Source of the DNA: Angiostrongylus vasorum
Taxonomy: Eukaryota > Nematoda > Chromadorea > Rhabditida > Metastrongylidae
Assembly (NCBI GenBank): GCA_018806985.1
Contig: JADANN010000047.1
Span: 1-64,000 of the forward strand
DNA length: 64,000 nt
Reading direction: 5' to 3'
Below, piece by piece: positions 1 to 11,399 of the stretch (positions are counted from its first letter, which is position 1; each line of letters starts with the position of its first letter). The position numbers and the translations under genes are program-made. Under the pieces are notes generated by a model that worked only from the letters and a program-made list of their open reading frames with translations, made no database searches and was not told the DNA's origin.

Positions 1-240
1 TTCCCATCCAGATGTTCTTTTTATGCGGGCACAAAGTGGTCTACCCGTTTCCTCTGCAATATATTCACCAGATGCGCTACATGAGATCAAGTATAGTTAT
101 ACCCGAACTTCATGCAATCCTTTCCGTCTCTCCCGTTAGGGACAGACTCGTTACAGTTTTCTGAGCTGCACAGACGATCACAGAGACGGTTGCGAACTAA
201 CTGACGGCGTAGGGTATTGGGTGGGATGTCAATAATAGTT
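1..240 (-). mobile_element. Penelope-like element fragment, endonuclease region
   Basis: Read on the minus strand, this stretch matches the region of the fuller element near 14.1-14.3 kb that leads into and contains the GIY-YIG endonuclease: the order 'gagacgg..attgcatga..gtata..' and then 'gaaacgggtagacc..tgtgcccgcataaa' is shared. The reading frame is broken by indels and the copy runs off the left edge. It is a degenerate fossil piece; no intact protein can be read. Confidence 0.7.
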
Positions 241-339
241 ACATAATGACCACTTTTTTTAAGCATCTCTTAATGGCGTAATTTACTTCATTTGATACGA
301 AGGGTAGCTTAAAAGGGAACTTATTTACTTTCCGAAACA

Positions 340-735
340 TTAAACAAAAAACATCAATGCGCAAAACTCTTGACACGCTTTTGGATAAATTTCAAAAATC
401 CAAAGATGAACCGAAAAAACGAATGCCTCACTATCACACGTGACCTGGCGCCCTATTTCAAAGTGATATTTTGACCCCTGGGTTGTGTCGTGCTCGCGAC
501 CCCACGTGAACAACGCGTGGGCCAGTCCCACTCGTAACATCACGGTAAGTAGCCTTTCTGTTCAATATGGCGTAGAACTACATTTGACCGTAGCATCCCT
601 AACCCACCATCTATTTAAAAAATTTGGTCATCATTAATACTTTAGCCTTTTTTTCTCTTCCGAATAACTAAAGTATTTTGATATAAAATACGTCGAGGCT
701 CTGAGGAAGGCGAAATCACCGGAAACATCAGCCAT
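340..735 (+). mobile_element. Penelope-like element fragment, 3' end plus flanking repeat
   Basis: The plus strand around 360-470 matches the 3' end of the PLE coding region at 14.40-14.52 kb (shared words 'gcgcaaaactct', 'gatgaaccg', 'gaatgcctca', 'atcac..cgtga'). At 692-735 it matches the right flanking repeat of that element ('gaggctctgaggaaggcgaaatc'). It lies in the opposite orientation to the piece at 1-240, so the two are rearranged parts of one copy or two insertions. No intact frame. Confidence 0.7.
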
Positions 736-779
736 CGACCAGCAACAACAACGACTACTACAACAACGAAGAGCTATAC

Positions 780-2160
780 CAACCTCGCGTCAGCAGAAAA
801 GACATCAGTTTATAAGACCATATAAATAAATATATCAACTATCTATGCCGAGCTTTATAGAAAGTCGGTCTTTTGAGTTATTAAGAAAACTCAGTGTTTT
901 GACTAGAACTGATGAGAGCTCTTTCTTTGTTCTTTGGTCTCACGCTATGAGAATGGAGCGTGCCTATGGAGTCAGAGTAGAATTCGTAAGTGGGTTTCTG
1001 TGCTGTCATTCTAGATACGGCGAATGTGGCTTTCGAATGCTAAAAGGGCTTTTGAAGTTCTCCATGGAAGAGTCATGGTGAGCGCTTTGCATTTCTTTCC
1101 ACCTTTTGCAGCTTCAATCAGTACAGCTGTTTTCCTCTCCTTAAATCTGGCGATCATATTCACATTCGAGCCTCTCACTGTCAACGGCTCAAGTTTCGCT
1201 CCGGTTTTTACATTGAATAATGAAAGTTACTTATCACAGATAGGTCTAGTGTCTTTGAATCACCTCAACGAATTCATAAACCATACAAAAACTCGTTGTT
1301 GAATTTACAGGATAAACGTTAAATGGTTCCGTAATTTTATTGGTTTAAAAAGAAGTTTCTGAAGAGCGAATAATAAGTGTGGGTGGAGATTTTGAGAACA
1401 CCTAAAAATTGAAACTACGTGCTGAAGGCCAATTTCTAAAGTCTTTTGTTTTACTCCATTTAATCAACAACTATTTTTCGCTACACGGTTACTCAATCCA
1501 TAGAATCCGACTTCATAGACGATTTCTCGTAGAGTATTTTCTTTTCCTAAGTAGATTACGGTTACGTTTCCGTGAACTAACATCTGCCAATGCTTTTTCA
1601 AGCTCGCTTTTTATAAATCAAATATTCTCCATAACATTCCTCATCACTGTCTATCACATTCCCTATAGTTGAATTCTGTAAAAGTTCGCTGCCCACCCGT
1701 ATAAAGGTTTAATTACCGACGTTTGACGTTCTGTGCACTGGCGACAGACTTACAAGTTCGAGTAACAATAAACTGTGCTCCCTTTATTTTTACCAAATGA
1801 TGCAACGCCCGTTTGAAGACTCATTAACCCTAGAGCTCAACTCACAACTACTCTCCCAGCTTCTAAATTCAACTTCGTCATCCGGTTAGACAGCTCAACA
1901 CCGACTCAACTTGACGAATACTTCGAGAACATCATCATGTCACAGTTGCGCTACTACATCGCTTCATTCTACCTTTTTTTAAATCGGTCCGACATCATGT
2001 GTTGTGCGAATTCCAAAAGTTCCTCCATTTGATTCGTTTCCTCGCATCTATAGCCCATTAAAGCTTTCGGATCTCTGCATGTGAGCTCGGCTTTTGTTTG
2101 AGGATTTTTTTGGTCTCTCATGCGAACGTCGTTCAATATTGATCGAGTTAATTCTCTCTG
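780..2160. other. no recognised gene
   Basis: AT-rich sequence with short open frames of 78-92 codons that lack paired splice signals and have no recognisable motif. I see no repeat copy or RNA gene here. Confidence 0.5.
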
Positions 2161-2179
2161 GAATAGCCATTCTAAGGCA

Positions 2180-2260
2180 TTTTTAGATCTTCACGACGAG
2201 TCTGGTACCAATTTATAGTTTTATAGCTTCCAAAGGGATGGGAAGTCCGCTGCGACCAGG
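2180..2260 (-). repeat. family A SINE, small fragment
   Basis: On the minus strand this matches the middle of family A (the 'gagtctggtaccaatt' and 'gggatgg' words). The promoter boxes and tail cannot be recognised. Confidence 0.5.
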
Positions 2261-2969
2261 ACCTGCTCAAACCAGCTCGTAGTAAACGGCATCACCGCGT
2301 GTTAACCACATTATGCAGCGACACCGCGCCACGCTACAATCCATTCGGAGTAATATTAGATAGAACATTTATCTCTATGATCATCACTTTACCATGGATA
2401 GATTCAGCTCGACAGAATTATGGGTTTTTTTAATGCCTACTAAACTATTTCTGAAAGCAAATTTCCAAGATGGCAGGAATCGTTCACTCACAAACTTCAA
2501 CGAAACCTCTCCGCAATATTATATTATCGCTTCTCGGAGTTGGCAAGAATGGGAGTTATACAAGGTTCGCCCAAACACTGGCAGTACTAGCCGGTCAAGA
2601 TTAAACACCATGAAGCCTTTTTCAAAAATTGTTAACATGCAGTGTACTATGGCACGCAAAATGGATTTTTTTGAAAACCTCAAGAGAGAGCTTAAAGTGT
2701 GGTCCTTGAACAATATGAACGCAAAAAACGTTGCAAAATAATCGGTCACAAAAGTTTGGATGAGTTAGTAACGTTTTTGATACGAGGAATTTTGAATCGG
2801 CTATCTCAAAATAAAATAATTTTTCACGAGTGGATCAGGGTAACAGTTCACAAATCACTTAACGCTAATGAATTTGCAAACCTTGCTATAGGAATAGTAA
2901 TAATAGTAGCGTCATATTAACCATAAATACAGTGATGGTTCAGCCCCATAACAAACACCAACGTTCCCA

Positions 2970-3195
2970 TCTATCTAGCATCAGAAAATTGGTGCCAGAC
3001 TCGCCTGGGCCCAACAGAGTCTCTTGAACTCAAATAGGAACGCCTAAGCTCGGTTATACCAAAAATTGCAGGAAGAATCTGCTCAACCAGAATTAAAGTA
3101 AATTCAGCCAAATGTCGAAATACCGTGCAAAATGGATGTGAGGAGACGAGTCGAATTGGAAGTTGTGGTACCCGTATATGCAAAATAAATTTTAG
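2970..3195 (+). repeat. family C tRNA-SINE, 5'-truncated copy
   Basis: This aligns with the body of the copy at 5.8-6.1 kb: 'attggtgccagactcgcctggg', then 'ctcggttat..', then 'tggatgtgaggagacgagtcgaat'. The tRNA-like promoter head is missing. Confidence 0.65.
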
Positions 3196-4010
3196 AAAAT
3201 AGTCGTGGTAGTAATAGAATCTGTGATGTTCACCGCTAGATCTAAGACCTACTTCGGGATTCTGTTAGTGTTAGAGAAAAGCTTTAACAAAAGTGAAAAC
3301 CAAAGTTTCCAGCATAACAAGTATCCCAAACACAACCACTCCCTTTCACTTGGGATCGCTTACTTCGACTATAGCGACATATGAAAATCATTCATTGATT
3401 CATAGGTCTTTCATAGCAAGGAATAAAAATGATTGACATGGATAACACAAACGTCGCGCTATCCTAAAAGTGTTCGTTCTAAAGGACGCTTGAATCCTTC
3501 AGGAAACGACACGATTTTTTAGTCACCAGCCTACCTAAGTTTCACTTTACACTATAATCTTTCGAACCATGAAGGTGCGATGCTTAACCAACGTACGCAC
3601 TAAGCAATCTAGCTTGATGTTGTGTGTGTCACACATAATCATTGAGACATTATCAACACGCCATAGGTGTGATGCGAAAAATCTTCGACGTAGCTGAGAA
3701 GTATCTCCTCTCAAGCGCACAGCAAACCATTTATAAAACCGTGTAGTCGGAAACGTGAGCACGAAGTTCTGGGTTTGCCAGTTGTTCGGCGCTTTTTTAA
3801 AGTCCGTGATGTGGAACCATATTGGTCTTCTTCCTTTGCACAATTCCACCTGCCTATCACCTTGCACTTTCATTGAACGCTTTAGATGTATGTAAAATGT
3901 GGTCTAAGTCATTGGAGAACGGAACTCTTCTACTGCAATTGTGGATTCATTTATAAACAGCTTCAGTAAAAGAATGCTTTAAGCTTTATTACAATATCTA
4001 AGAGTCACCG

Positions 4011-4302
4011 ATAAAATAAAAAGAAAGAAGCCCTCGGCGTTAATCAATCCCTGTGGGGTGCGCCATGCATTCGACTTCATTAAGTATCGTTGGAGGTGAT
4101 TGAATGCATAACTGGGCTTTACAATGACTCGCGGTGGCCTGCCGATGTATCGAGCTAGTGCTGCTATCCTCCCAGACAAGTCTGGTACCAATCTGCCGAC
4201 CCCGGAGGGATGGTAGGCTTGGTGAGCCATGGGCGCGGGGATCGATTCCACGTGTGTGTTGTAGCGCGCCTCCGACCGCTGCGCCACACCCACCCTTAGA
4301 GT
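4011..4302 (-). repeat. family A tRNA-derived SINE
   Basis: A nearly full copy on the minus strand. Its head has a Pol III A box ('TGGCGCAGCGG') and a B box of the form GWTCRANNC ('GATCGATTC'..'ccccgcgccc'). A conserved body follows ('ggcttggtgagcc', 'cagacttgtctgggagga', 'gcatggcgca') and the element ends in a T/A-rich tail read as 'ctttcttttt'. Head, body and tail order is that of a tRNA-derived SINE. Confidence 0.85.
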
Positions 4303-4693
4303 CACTGATATCACTCAAAAGTCCTATTTATTTTCGATTGAAAGCTTTGTACATGCGAATATCGCTCTACTGGGATATATAGTAAGAAAAAATTACGCAA
4401 TTTTTAAAACAGATCGATGTCGACGCGCTAGCCGAGGAAAATAAAAGCAATAAAGATAACTTCATTCCGACATCCAAGGTTCATGTGTTCATAGACGTAG
4501 TCTTAATCTATACAACGTATAAAAGTTGACAGCCTTGCTGTCTAAAGTGCAACACCAACTGCATTTCATTACTGACAGTACGATTCAGTTTGACAAAGTT
4601 ACAAGAAAGACAAAATACACGACTCAATGACAAAGCAAGAAGCTTCTATAACTCGTTCTCGTAGTGTGATTTGCTGACAGGAAGAGTACTTAC

Positions 4694-4818
4694 ATTGGGA
4701 ATTGTTTTAGAAAGTGTCAAGGAATGTTCATCCACGGTTTTTGCGAATGGCCAACCAGAGTTGTCAATAAACAACGTCAAAATGAGCATAAACAAACACA
4801 TACAATAAATAGGAATAT
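4694..4818 (-). CDS. isolated candidate exon with a membrane segment
   Basis: This minus-strand open segment of 41 codons sits between a good acceptor (..gttattag) and a strong donor (AAT|gtaagt). It reads IPIYCMCLFMLILTLFI, a plausible membrane helix, and then NSGWPFAKTVDEHSL. I could not chain it to neighbouring exons with matching phase; nearby open frames at 5.1-5.3 kb on the same strand are hydrophobic but lack a donor. It may be one exon of an unrecognised membrane protein or a chance open frame. Confidence 0.25.
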
Positions 4819-5389
4819 CTAATAACAAACCATAACAGGAATAAAATGAACCCGGTTCTCTCACATTCTGTTTGAAACGCAGAAATGCTCTTGCATACTT
4901 TTAAGAAAAGATAACAACTTCTTGGTAATAATGTGATCCTCTCCATGGCTCAAAACCGCACTTTCGTATGTCTGAAAGACTTAACTCAATAGAATGAACA
5001 TTATATTGGGGAACAATAAGTAAGGTTGCCAGGTTTAAATATAACAGCACTACAAGGCAAGACAAATTGATCAGATTGTGCCAGATTACTTTAAAGCTTT
5101 AAAAAAGGGAACACATACTGATATAATTTCTGATGGTAACTACCGATCTCACTGAATAAGAAACATTTCAGAAAGAATGCAACGATGCGATAATATAAGT
5201 AATGCAACAATTCTCGACAATTATCTAACGGAAAATGTGTCAAAGAGAAGAAATAACACTCATGCGATGATCTGTTAGCTGTTAGTAGAAAGTAACAACC
5301 CTTCACAAAGTTAGACAACCAGGAATTTAACACATGACGAAGCCTAATGTCGAGCTTGTTGCGGAATGGATGACCTCTAATTTCCAGCT

Positions 5390-5760
5390 TTCATGGACTG
5401 GCTCGTTTTTTGAAAATAAACAGTACAAATCTGTTCTTCAGGAACACCGAAATTTAATCCAATACCTATATTTTCAAAAGCATTTTCGAAGTAAACTAAC
5501 ATTCGTTCCACTTGGCTAATTCTTGAAGTTATAAGAACGACATCAACAGCAAAGCTAAGGTGCTCCGGCAGGTGATCACTCTCACGTAACCTCAGTCAGC
5601 GTTAACGTCGTCAACATAATGGTCATATTCTGGTTGTGGATTTTTCACCCTATTCACGAAGGAACATTATGTACTGACTTGCGACGCTCTGGTTGTTCAG
5701 CCCTTCTGTCTCAACTGAGACAAAGGCCTTTTCTAAGTTGCTGCATGTAAGAAAGGGAAG
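5390..5760 (-). mobile_element. RTE-type LINE fragment, reverse transcriptase part
   Basis: The minus strand preserves two RT blocks of the same RTE family as the 8-11 kb copy. One is EKAFVSVETEGLNNQSV..QYI (equivalent to the KAFDS block). The other is HLSFAVDVVLITSRISQVER (equivalent to the F-A-D-D-I-V-L-I-T catalytic block, here A-V-D-V). About 50 codons between them are scrambled, and the fragment is clearly dead. Open frames on the plus strand here are shadows of it. Confidence 0.75.
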
Positions 5761-5804
5761 ACATTAGCATAATATATATGAAAATCCTTCCTTGCGCAGA
5801 GGTT

Positions 5805-6140
5805 GGATAGCACAGTAGCAGTGATGTCCGTCATCACAAGTATGGTGCTAGTTCGATTCTGCTCTGGGCCAACCAAGCCTCTCATCAGTCCGGAATGAGG
5901 AAATTGGTACCGAACTTGTCTGGGAAAAAATCTCTCTGCAGTCCAATTCAGAACGCTTCAGCTCGGCTATCTCAGGACTCCAGAGAGAATTGCTCGACCA
6001 GCTTACTACGACATTCAAGATAAAATGAAATTCCCTAAAGCAGCAACCGAAGCCATACGTAAAAGTTAGAAGAACTTAGTGGATAATGGATGCGAGGAAA
6101 CGAATCGAATGTGAAAAGTGCAGGGATCCGCATGGTAAAC
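5805..6140 (+). repeat. family C tRNA-derived SINE
   Basis: The head 'ggatagcacagtagcag' gives an A box and 'gttcgattc' a B box. A body follows that is shared with copies at 3.0, 21.0 and 22.1 kb ('ctcggctatctc', 'ctcgaccag..tacgaca', 'gatccgca'). The body differs from family A, so this is a second SINE lineage, though 'attggtaccgaacttgtctggga' is shared with A. Confidence 0.75.
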
Positions 6141-6149
6141 GTGAAGATG

Positions 6150-7440
6150 GGTCATATGAAAAAAAAAGTATAAAAGTAGAACATATGGAAATAGGTGCTA
6201 CAACTGAATTGGACATCGTATAAATAGCAAACGGGAACCACAGCAGCAGAGCAACTTGGTCCCAAAACCTCACTAAAAGCTGTATTACAGCTAAAATCAC
6301 ACAACGCCGACCTGTAGAGCACAATAAAAAATTTCCAGAAACATGACTATGAAGAGAAGAAATGCGACAACAGCGTCACCATGTCACCACACATTCACTT
6401 TAGTGAAGAACATCTGCAAATAATACCTTAAGCCTTAAGCATTCATTTTTTTTAAACAGCCGATTCTAGGTATAGTACTACGACACTGTCGAGATGCGCG
6501 CCTTTCACAGCTTGCTACTTTACAGTGACCGTGGTAAACATCAAAGAAAAAGATCGTGCTACGATCGTTTCGCATCATATACATCTTGAAACAATAAAGC
6601 ATAGTCAATCACCAGTTTACGTAGATCGGTGGAAAAGCCAATGTTCAAGTCACCTTATTGAAGATCGGAATTAAAGTTCACATCCACAATACTGCATGGT
6701 GCATTGTCACACAAGCGAAGCGAAGCGAAATCGCCGGCTAGATAATACATGACCACCAACACTTGGCAAATAATGAGTATTGGAATACCCGATCATTCAG
6801 GCTGTATACCACAAATCACACTAGCAGGTTACATTGGACCTAGCATTTGCGCTGGCAAAAGACTCCAGTATACGAAAGGAAGCACTATGTCCCAACATAA
6901 AGCAACAACTCAGGAGCAACGCAGGTAATTCATGGGCAACAAACACCGCGACGACACATTCGATGCAATGCCAGTGCACTCATTTTTTTCCAAAATACTT
7001 GCTGATTCTTCACCAGCTGATAACCGCTGTGGAACACAGGGACAGCTATCAGTCACTCGAGTAGGAAGTGTAAAGTATATTCTCCACAAAATAGCAGATG
7101 TTTTCCATCTTTTTTTACCGTACCATTTATTTCTCCTACATCAGCTGAAAAGTGCTTTCTTGCTCTGCAGCTGGCTAGCAAATGCTCTATAATGCCGTTG
7201 TATTCTAACACCTGAAGAATTTTAGAAACACTGACTAGGAATGTACAAGTCGCAATTTCTGGTAGAATCAATTGTGTTCCCATGTTTGATCTTTTACGCT
7301 CATTTCTCTCCTGACTATTACAAATGGACTAATCATAGCCATAGATACCGATCGTCCTGCATCATTAATGTCATGAAATAACTTTCTCTTCTTAATGTAT
7401 CTGCTATACATTTGTTAATCTCGCTGAATTGCTTTCGTTG
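6150..7440. other. no recognised gene
   Basis: No open frame with paired splice sites or recognisable motif was found; the 76-86 codon frames are not conserved-looking. No clear repeat copy seen. Confidence 0.45.
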
Positions 7441-7447
7441 TATTGAA

Positions 7448-7730
7448 AGAATAAAGGATAAAAGGTCAGCGTTGACCAATCCCAGAAGGATGGGCATGCA
7501 TTCGAATTCAGCAAAAATCACAGACGTAATCGAATACATACTCGGCAATATACTCAAATCTATGGGCCTAGCGTTCTATCTAGTAAAGGCTTTTAACCGT
7601 CTAGACAAATTTTATACCAGCTTTCCGAGTCTGGGGAGATAAAGTACTTCATTCGTCCAAACCGCAAAAATTAAACTAACGACAAAGCGTGTACCGCAGG
7701 GCATCTCTGGCCACTGCGCTACACGCAGCA
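7448..7730 (-). repeat. family A SINE, decayed copy
   Basis: The tail ('ataaaggataaaaggtcagcgttgac..') and the inverted head ('ggccactgcgctacacgcagc') are both recognisable, but the middle is substantially altered. Confidence 0.6.
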
Positions 7731-8794
7731 CAACTGTTGTATTAACCACGTATAAGTGTTTAACTACTCAAGTTGAATAGCGGAAAAATCATTAAGCCTT
7801 GCCTGCATCGCCGAATACTGAAAATATTTTACTAACGGATGTATCTGGTGCGCCTGCCAGCCCAGTGAACACAGTACATTGCGGATTTCTCAATGGTAGA
7901 TTCGGCAAAGCATTACTAGGCATCAAAAATTCGAACTGTTACACCATTCGGGTCCAACCGATCCGCTTATCGCAAGAGCAGCTGGCGGGATGAAGGAATC
8001 ATTTTTACAGACAGAAAACCTCAATCCGCTATATGCAACCTATGATGAATCCCTGAGAACCGTCTAGTATGGTTATCTCGGCATTTTAAGGGAAATTGCA
8101 CTGAACCTGCATTCAACATGCCAGTGATGAAAGAGGAGACGACAGATCCTTCAACTGCAACTAACACAAAGACGAACTACCTTTATGGATAATAGTTGCA
8201 AATAAGACAATAATAGCAGGTAGTGTAAACATCCCACGGATCCCTCTCACGTGAGGGATCTCCAACCGGTTAGTCGCGAGGCTACGTAGCGTGTCCCCAG
8301 GTGGGGGATAGGGGGTTAATCGCGGACCAAAAGCGAATTTTGTTTCCCTGAGACGCAAGTGGATCCAGGGGATGGACTCCCTGTTTCTGCTGCGCCGATT
8401 AGGCACATACTTTCTGCATTTACGGGGCATATTCATGCACGCGTGTGTGGGTGCGTTCTGGTTTGTGCAGATTGTATTCTACGAGTCAATTCGGCCAAAA
8501 GCCTGCAATCAAGTGACAAGGAAGTATATGGGAGGCGGTCAGGAGTCGCCTCCAACAAATAAGCCCCATGTCCACTCTGGGAGAGCCGGGCAAGCTACCC
8601 GTGAGTATACCCAGCCCCCCACATTCACAGCCCAGCAAGCTATACGTGGGTATCAAAAATGCTAAACACAGTAAACGGGCCTCATTTCCCTGACACCGAA
8701 AGAGCCCTCAATTTCGCAGCGTTGGGTAGGGACGAGTACGGAGAGGCTGCTAAAATCCCAGGGCCAATGGAAGCTGCCTGGATTTCAACGAACT

Positions 8795-9593
8795 ATGGTG
8801 ACGATCTGTACCTACAATGCACGTACACTTACATCCGAGTCCTCGATAGAACACTTGCTCATGCAAGCAAGAAGGGTAAAGTACGACGTCAACGGCCTGG
8901 CCGAGACGAGACGATGCCACTCATTCAACGCTGTCTATGACACCGGAAAAGAAATGTTCCTCGGAACACGCGACAGTAGAGGATTCGGCGGCGCAGGCGT
9001 TCTCGTCAACACGAGTTTTTCCATTGACATCGATTCATTCGAACAGCTTACAACCCGAATGGGATGTTTGCGATTTAAAAGATGTGGATCAAAACCGGCT
9101 TTGACAATATTCGTCGTTTACGTGGCTACATCAAACTGTGACGAAGAAGAAGTCGAAGTATTCTATATGGACTTGGAGAGGTTCTACAGAAAAGACCTTC
9201 TTCGAGGTCAGCATTGGAGATCTCAACGCCAATATTGGACCAAGAAGAACGTCCGAAGGACGTCACATTGGGACCCATGGATTAGAATGGAACGAACAGG
9301 GTGAGCGGCTATCTGAGTTTATCACGGCGACCAAGACCATCCATGGTAACGCGCAATTCCTGAAGCCTCACCCTCAACGCCGGACGTGGGAGTCTCTCAA
9401 TGGACAGTACCATAACGAAATAGACCATGTCATAGTAGATAGAAGGTTTTGCCTTATATATGTCGTTGTTGTCCCCAAAATTCTACACCTACACGGGACC
9501 AGACCACCGTCTCTTGCGTGCAAGATTCAATTTCTCGAGGAAAGGAGAAAAAAGCCACTAAATTCAAAAACCGAAGTCCCAAAACCACCGTAA
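8795..9593 (+). pseudogene. RTE endonuclease domain, frameshifted
   Basis: In the first frame (from 8795) the start TICTYNARTLTSE and then GLAETRR carry the conserved Asn and Glu of exonuclease-III-like endonucleases, followed by GFGGAGVLVNTS and LTIFVVYVATSN. The frame shifts near 9.2 kb; the second frame (to 9593) has IGDLNANIGPRR (the D-x-N catalytic pair) and NEIDHVIVDRRF. The final S-D-H block is destroyed by another shift. This enzyme would nick target DNA for target-primed reverse transcription; here it is a pseudogene. Confidence 0.85.
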
Positions 9594-10289
9594 ACTGAGA
9601 CTTATCCAATTCATTAGTTTGCTGATGGAAAGATGCCTTTGTCGACAACATCGACGAAGAATACGATCGGCTCACTCAACATCTACACGTTAGCGCTATG
9701 AAAGCTGAGAGTTCGAAAGTCACCAGAGACGTCTGTCTCCAGAAACATTCGAGCTGGTACGCCAACGTAGCATCGCATGAGCTGCAGGCAACCGCGAACT
9801 AATGTCCGAACATGCAAAACAATGCAGAGAGGCGATAAAAGAAGATCTTAAAGAGAGAAGAGCAGCAGTAATGGTCGAAGCTGTAGAGGATGGGAAAAGC
9901 ATTCGCAAAGCCCATCGAAGCTTCGCCAATTACAAGACCAAGGTGATTGCGCTCCGACACCCAGACGGAACAGTTAAAGCGTCCAGAAAGGCAATGGAGA
10001 AAATCATTCACAAATACTATTTAAATCTGTTCGATAACCACGTCCACCTTCCATCATATGAAATAAAGGAGGATGGATATGTTGTATCACCGGTTCACCA
10101 TTCCGAAATCCGATATGCCATTTCTTCTGTGAAAAAATTCAACAGCAGCAGTTCCGGACAGGATAAGACCAGAACACCTGAAGAACCTTCCGCCAGCCCT
10201 CGTAAACACACTGGCTCGGCTCTTCACACGTCACCTGCCTGAATGCAAGGTCCCTCAGTAGAAGACCAGCAAGACCGTGTTATTGTTCA

Positions 10290-11080
10290 AGAAGGGTGAC
10301 CTACACGATATCGGCGACTATCGGCCAATCTGCTTGCTGTCTGTTTGACAGAACACTGGACGAAGGACAGCCATGTGAGCAAGAACGGTTTCGAAAAGGA
10401 TTTAGTACGATAGACCGCATCCACACGATAACAAGGCCCACTGAAGTATCGCGAGAGTACAAAAGACCGCTTTGTCTCACTTTCATTCATTTACAGAAGG
10501 CCTTTGATTCAAATGAGATAGAAGCAATCATGGAAGCCTTTGATTGTCAAGGAGTCCCTACGGAGTACATAAAAAATTCTTCGCGAGCTGTGCAAAAAAT
10601 TTCACAAACAAGATATCACCATTCTACAACGATATTAACACTGACGTCAAAACAGGAGTTAGGCAAGGCGATACCATCCCGCCAAAATTATTTACCGCCA
10701 CCCTCCAGAACGTCATGCGAACATTGGAATGCGATAATATGGGAGTGGAAATCGATGGTCGGCAGTTACATCATCTTCGCTTTGCTTATGACATCGTCCT
10801 TATAACACCAAACACTAGCAAAGCGGAACGTATGGTTGCCGACTTTGATAAAGCCTGTGGAAAGATTGGTCTTCGACTAAATCTCACAAAAACGATGTTC
10901 ATGAGGAACGGATTGGCTTCGTATGTCCCATTCATGCTCAACGTAACGAATACCTCCAGAATGCTTCAGTTATATCTATCTAGGTCGGGAAATCAATATG
11001 ATGAACGGCCTAGCTCAGAAACTGAGCAGAAGGAAACGAGGCGGCGTGAAGAGCTTTTAAGAGCATCGAAGAAGCACTAA
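10290..11080 (+). pseudogene. RTE reverse transcriptase domain, inactive
   Basis: RT blocks appear in two frames. They are EQERFRKGFSTIDRIHTI, then LTFIHLQKAFDSNE (the family has Asp where His stands in F-I-D), then GVRQGDTIPPKLFTATL, then LRFAYDIVLITPNTSKAE. In the last block the catalytic pair A-D-D has become A-Y-D, and the frame changes around 10.55 kb. A catalytic aspartate and the reading frame are both lost, so polymerase activity is not expected. Confidence 0.85.
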
Positions 11081-11399
11081 GGAGAACAAAGAACACCCTG
11101 CTCTGTGCCCACCTTTTTCGACTGAAAGGTGCTTCCTGCCTTAACGTATGAGTCAGAAACCTGGTCGATGCGTAAGCAAGATGAAAGATCACTCAGCGTT
11201 ACCGAACGCGGAGTCGAAAGGATAATGCTAAGAGTATCACATTTCACACAAGTAAGGGATGGGATCCGAAGCTCCCACCTGCGATGCAATACAAAGAAAA
11301 ATGGAAGATTTACTGGCGCCCGCTCGAGTCACTCGACGATCAACGGGACTACAGGTGATACAGGTGATACAGTGTAAATATCTAGACAAAAAAATATTA

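Larger units (their letters stand above)
8230..11380 (+). mobile_element. RTE-type non-LTR retrotransposon, inactive
   Basis: A roughly 3.1 kb element in several frames. In order it holds: a 5' segment shared with the minus copy at 30.5-30.8 kb; an apurinic endonuclease-like domain (8.80-9.60 kb); a linker region (9.60-10.24 kb, with CREAIKEDLKERRAAV); a reverse transcriptase domain (10.29-11.08 kb); and a C-terminal part (11.13-11.30 kb, YESETWSMRKQDERSLSV and THFTQVRDGIRSS-like text). There are at least five frameshifts and several stops. Order and motifs are those of the RTE clade, abundant in hookworm genomes. No intact ORF remains, so it cannot move by itself. Confidence 0.9.

Noticed and set aside
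1409..1672. An 87-codon plus frame
   Set aside because: Low-information AT-rich translation without start context, splice sites or recognisable motif.
5334..5519. A 61-codon plus frame starting MTKPNVELVAEW
   Set aside because: It is antisense to the decayed RTE reverse transcriptase fragment.
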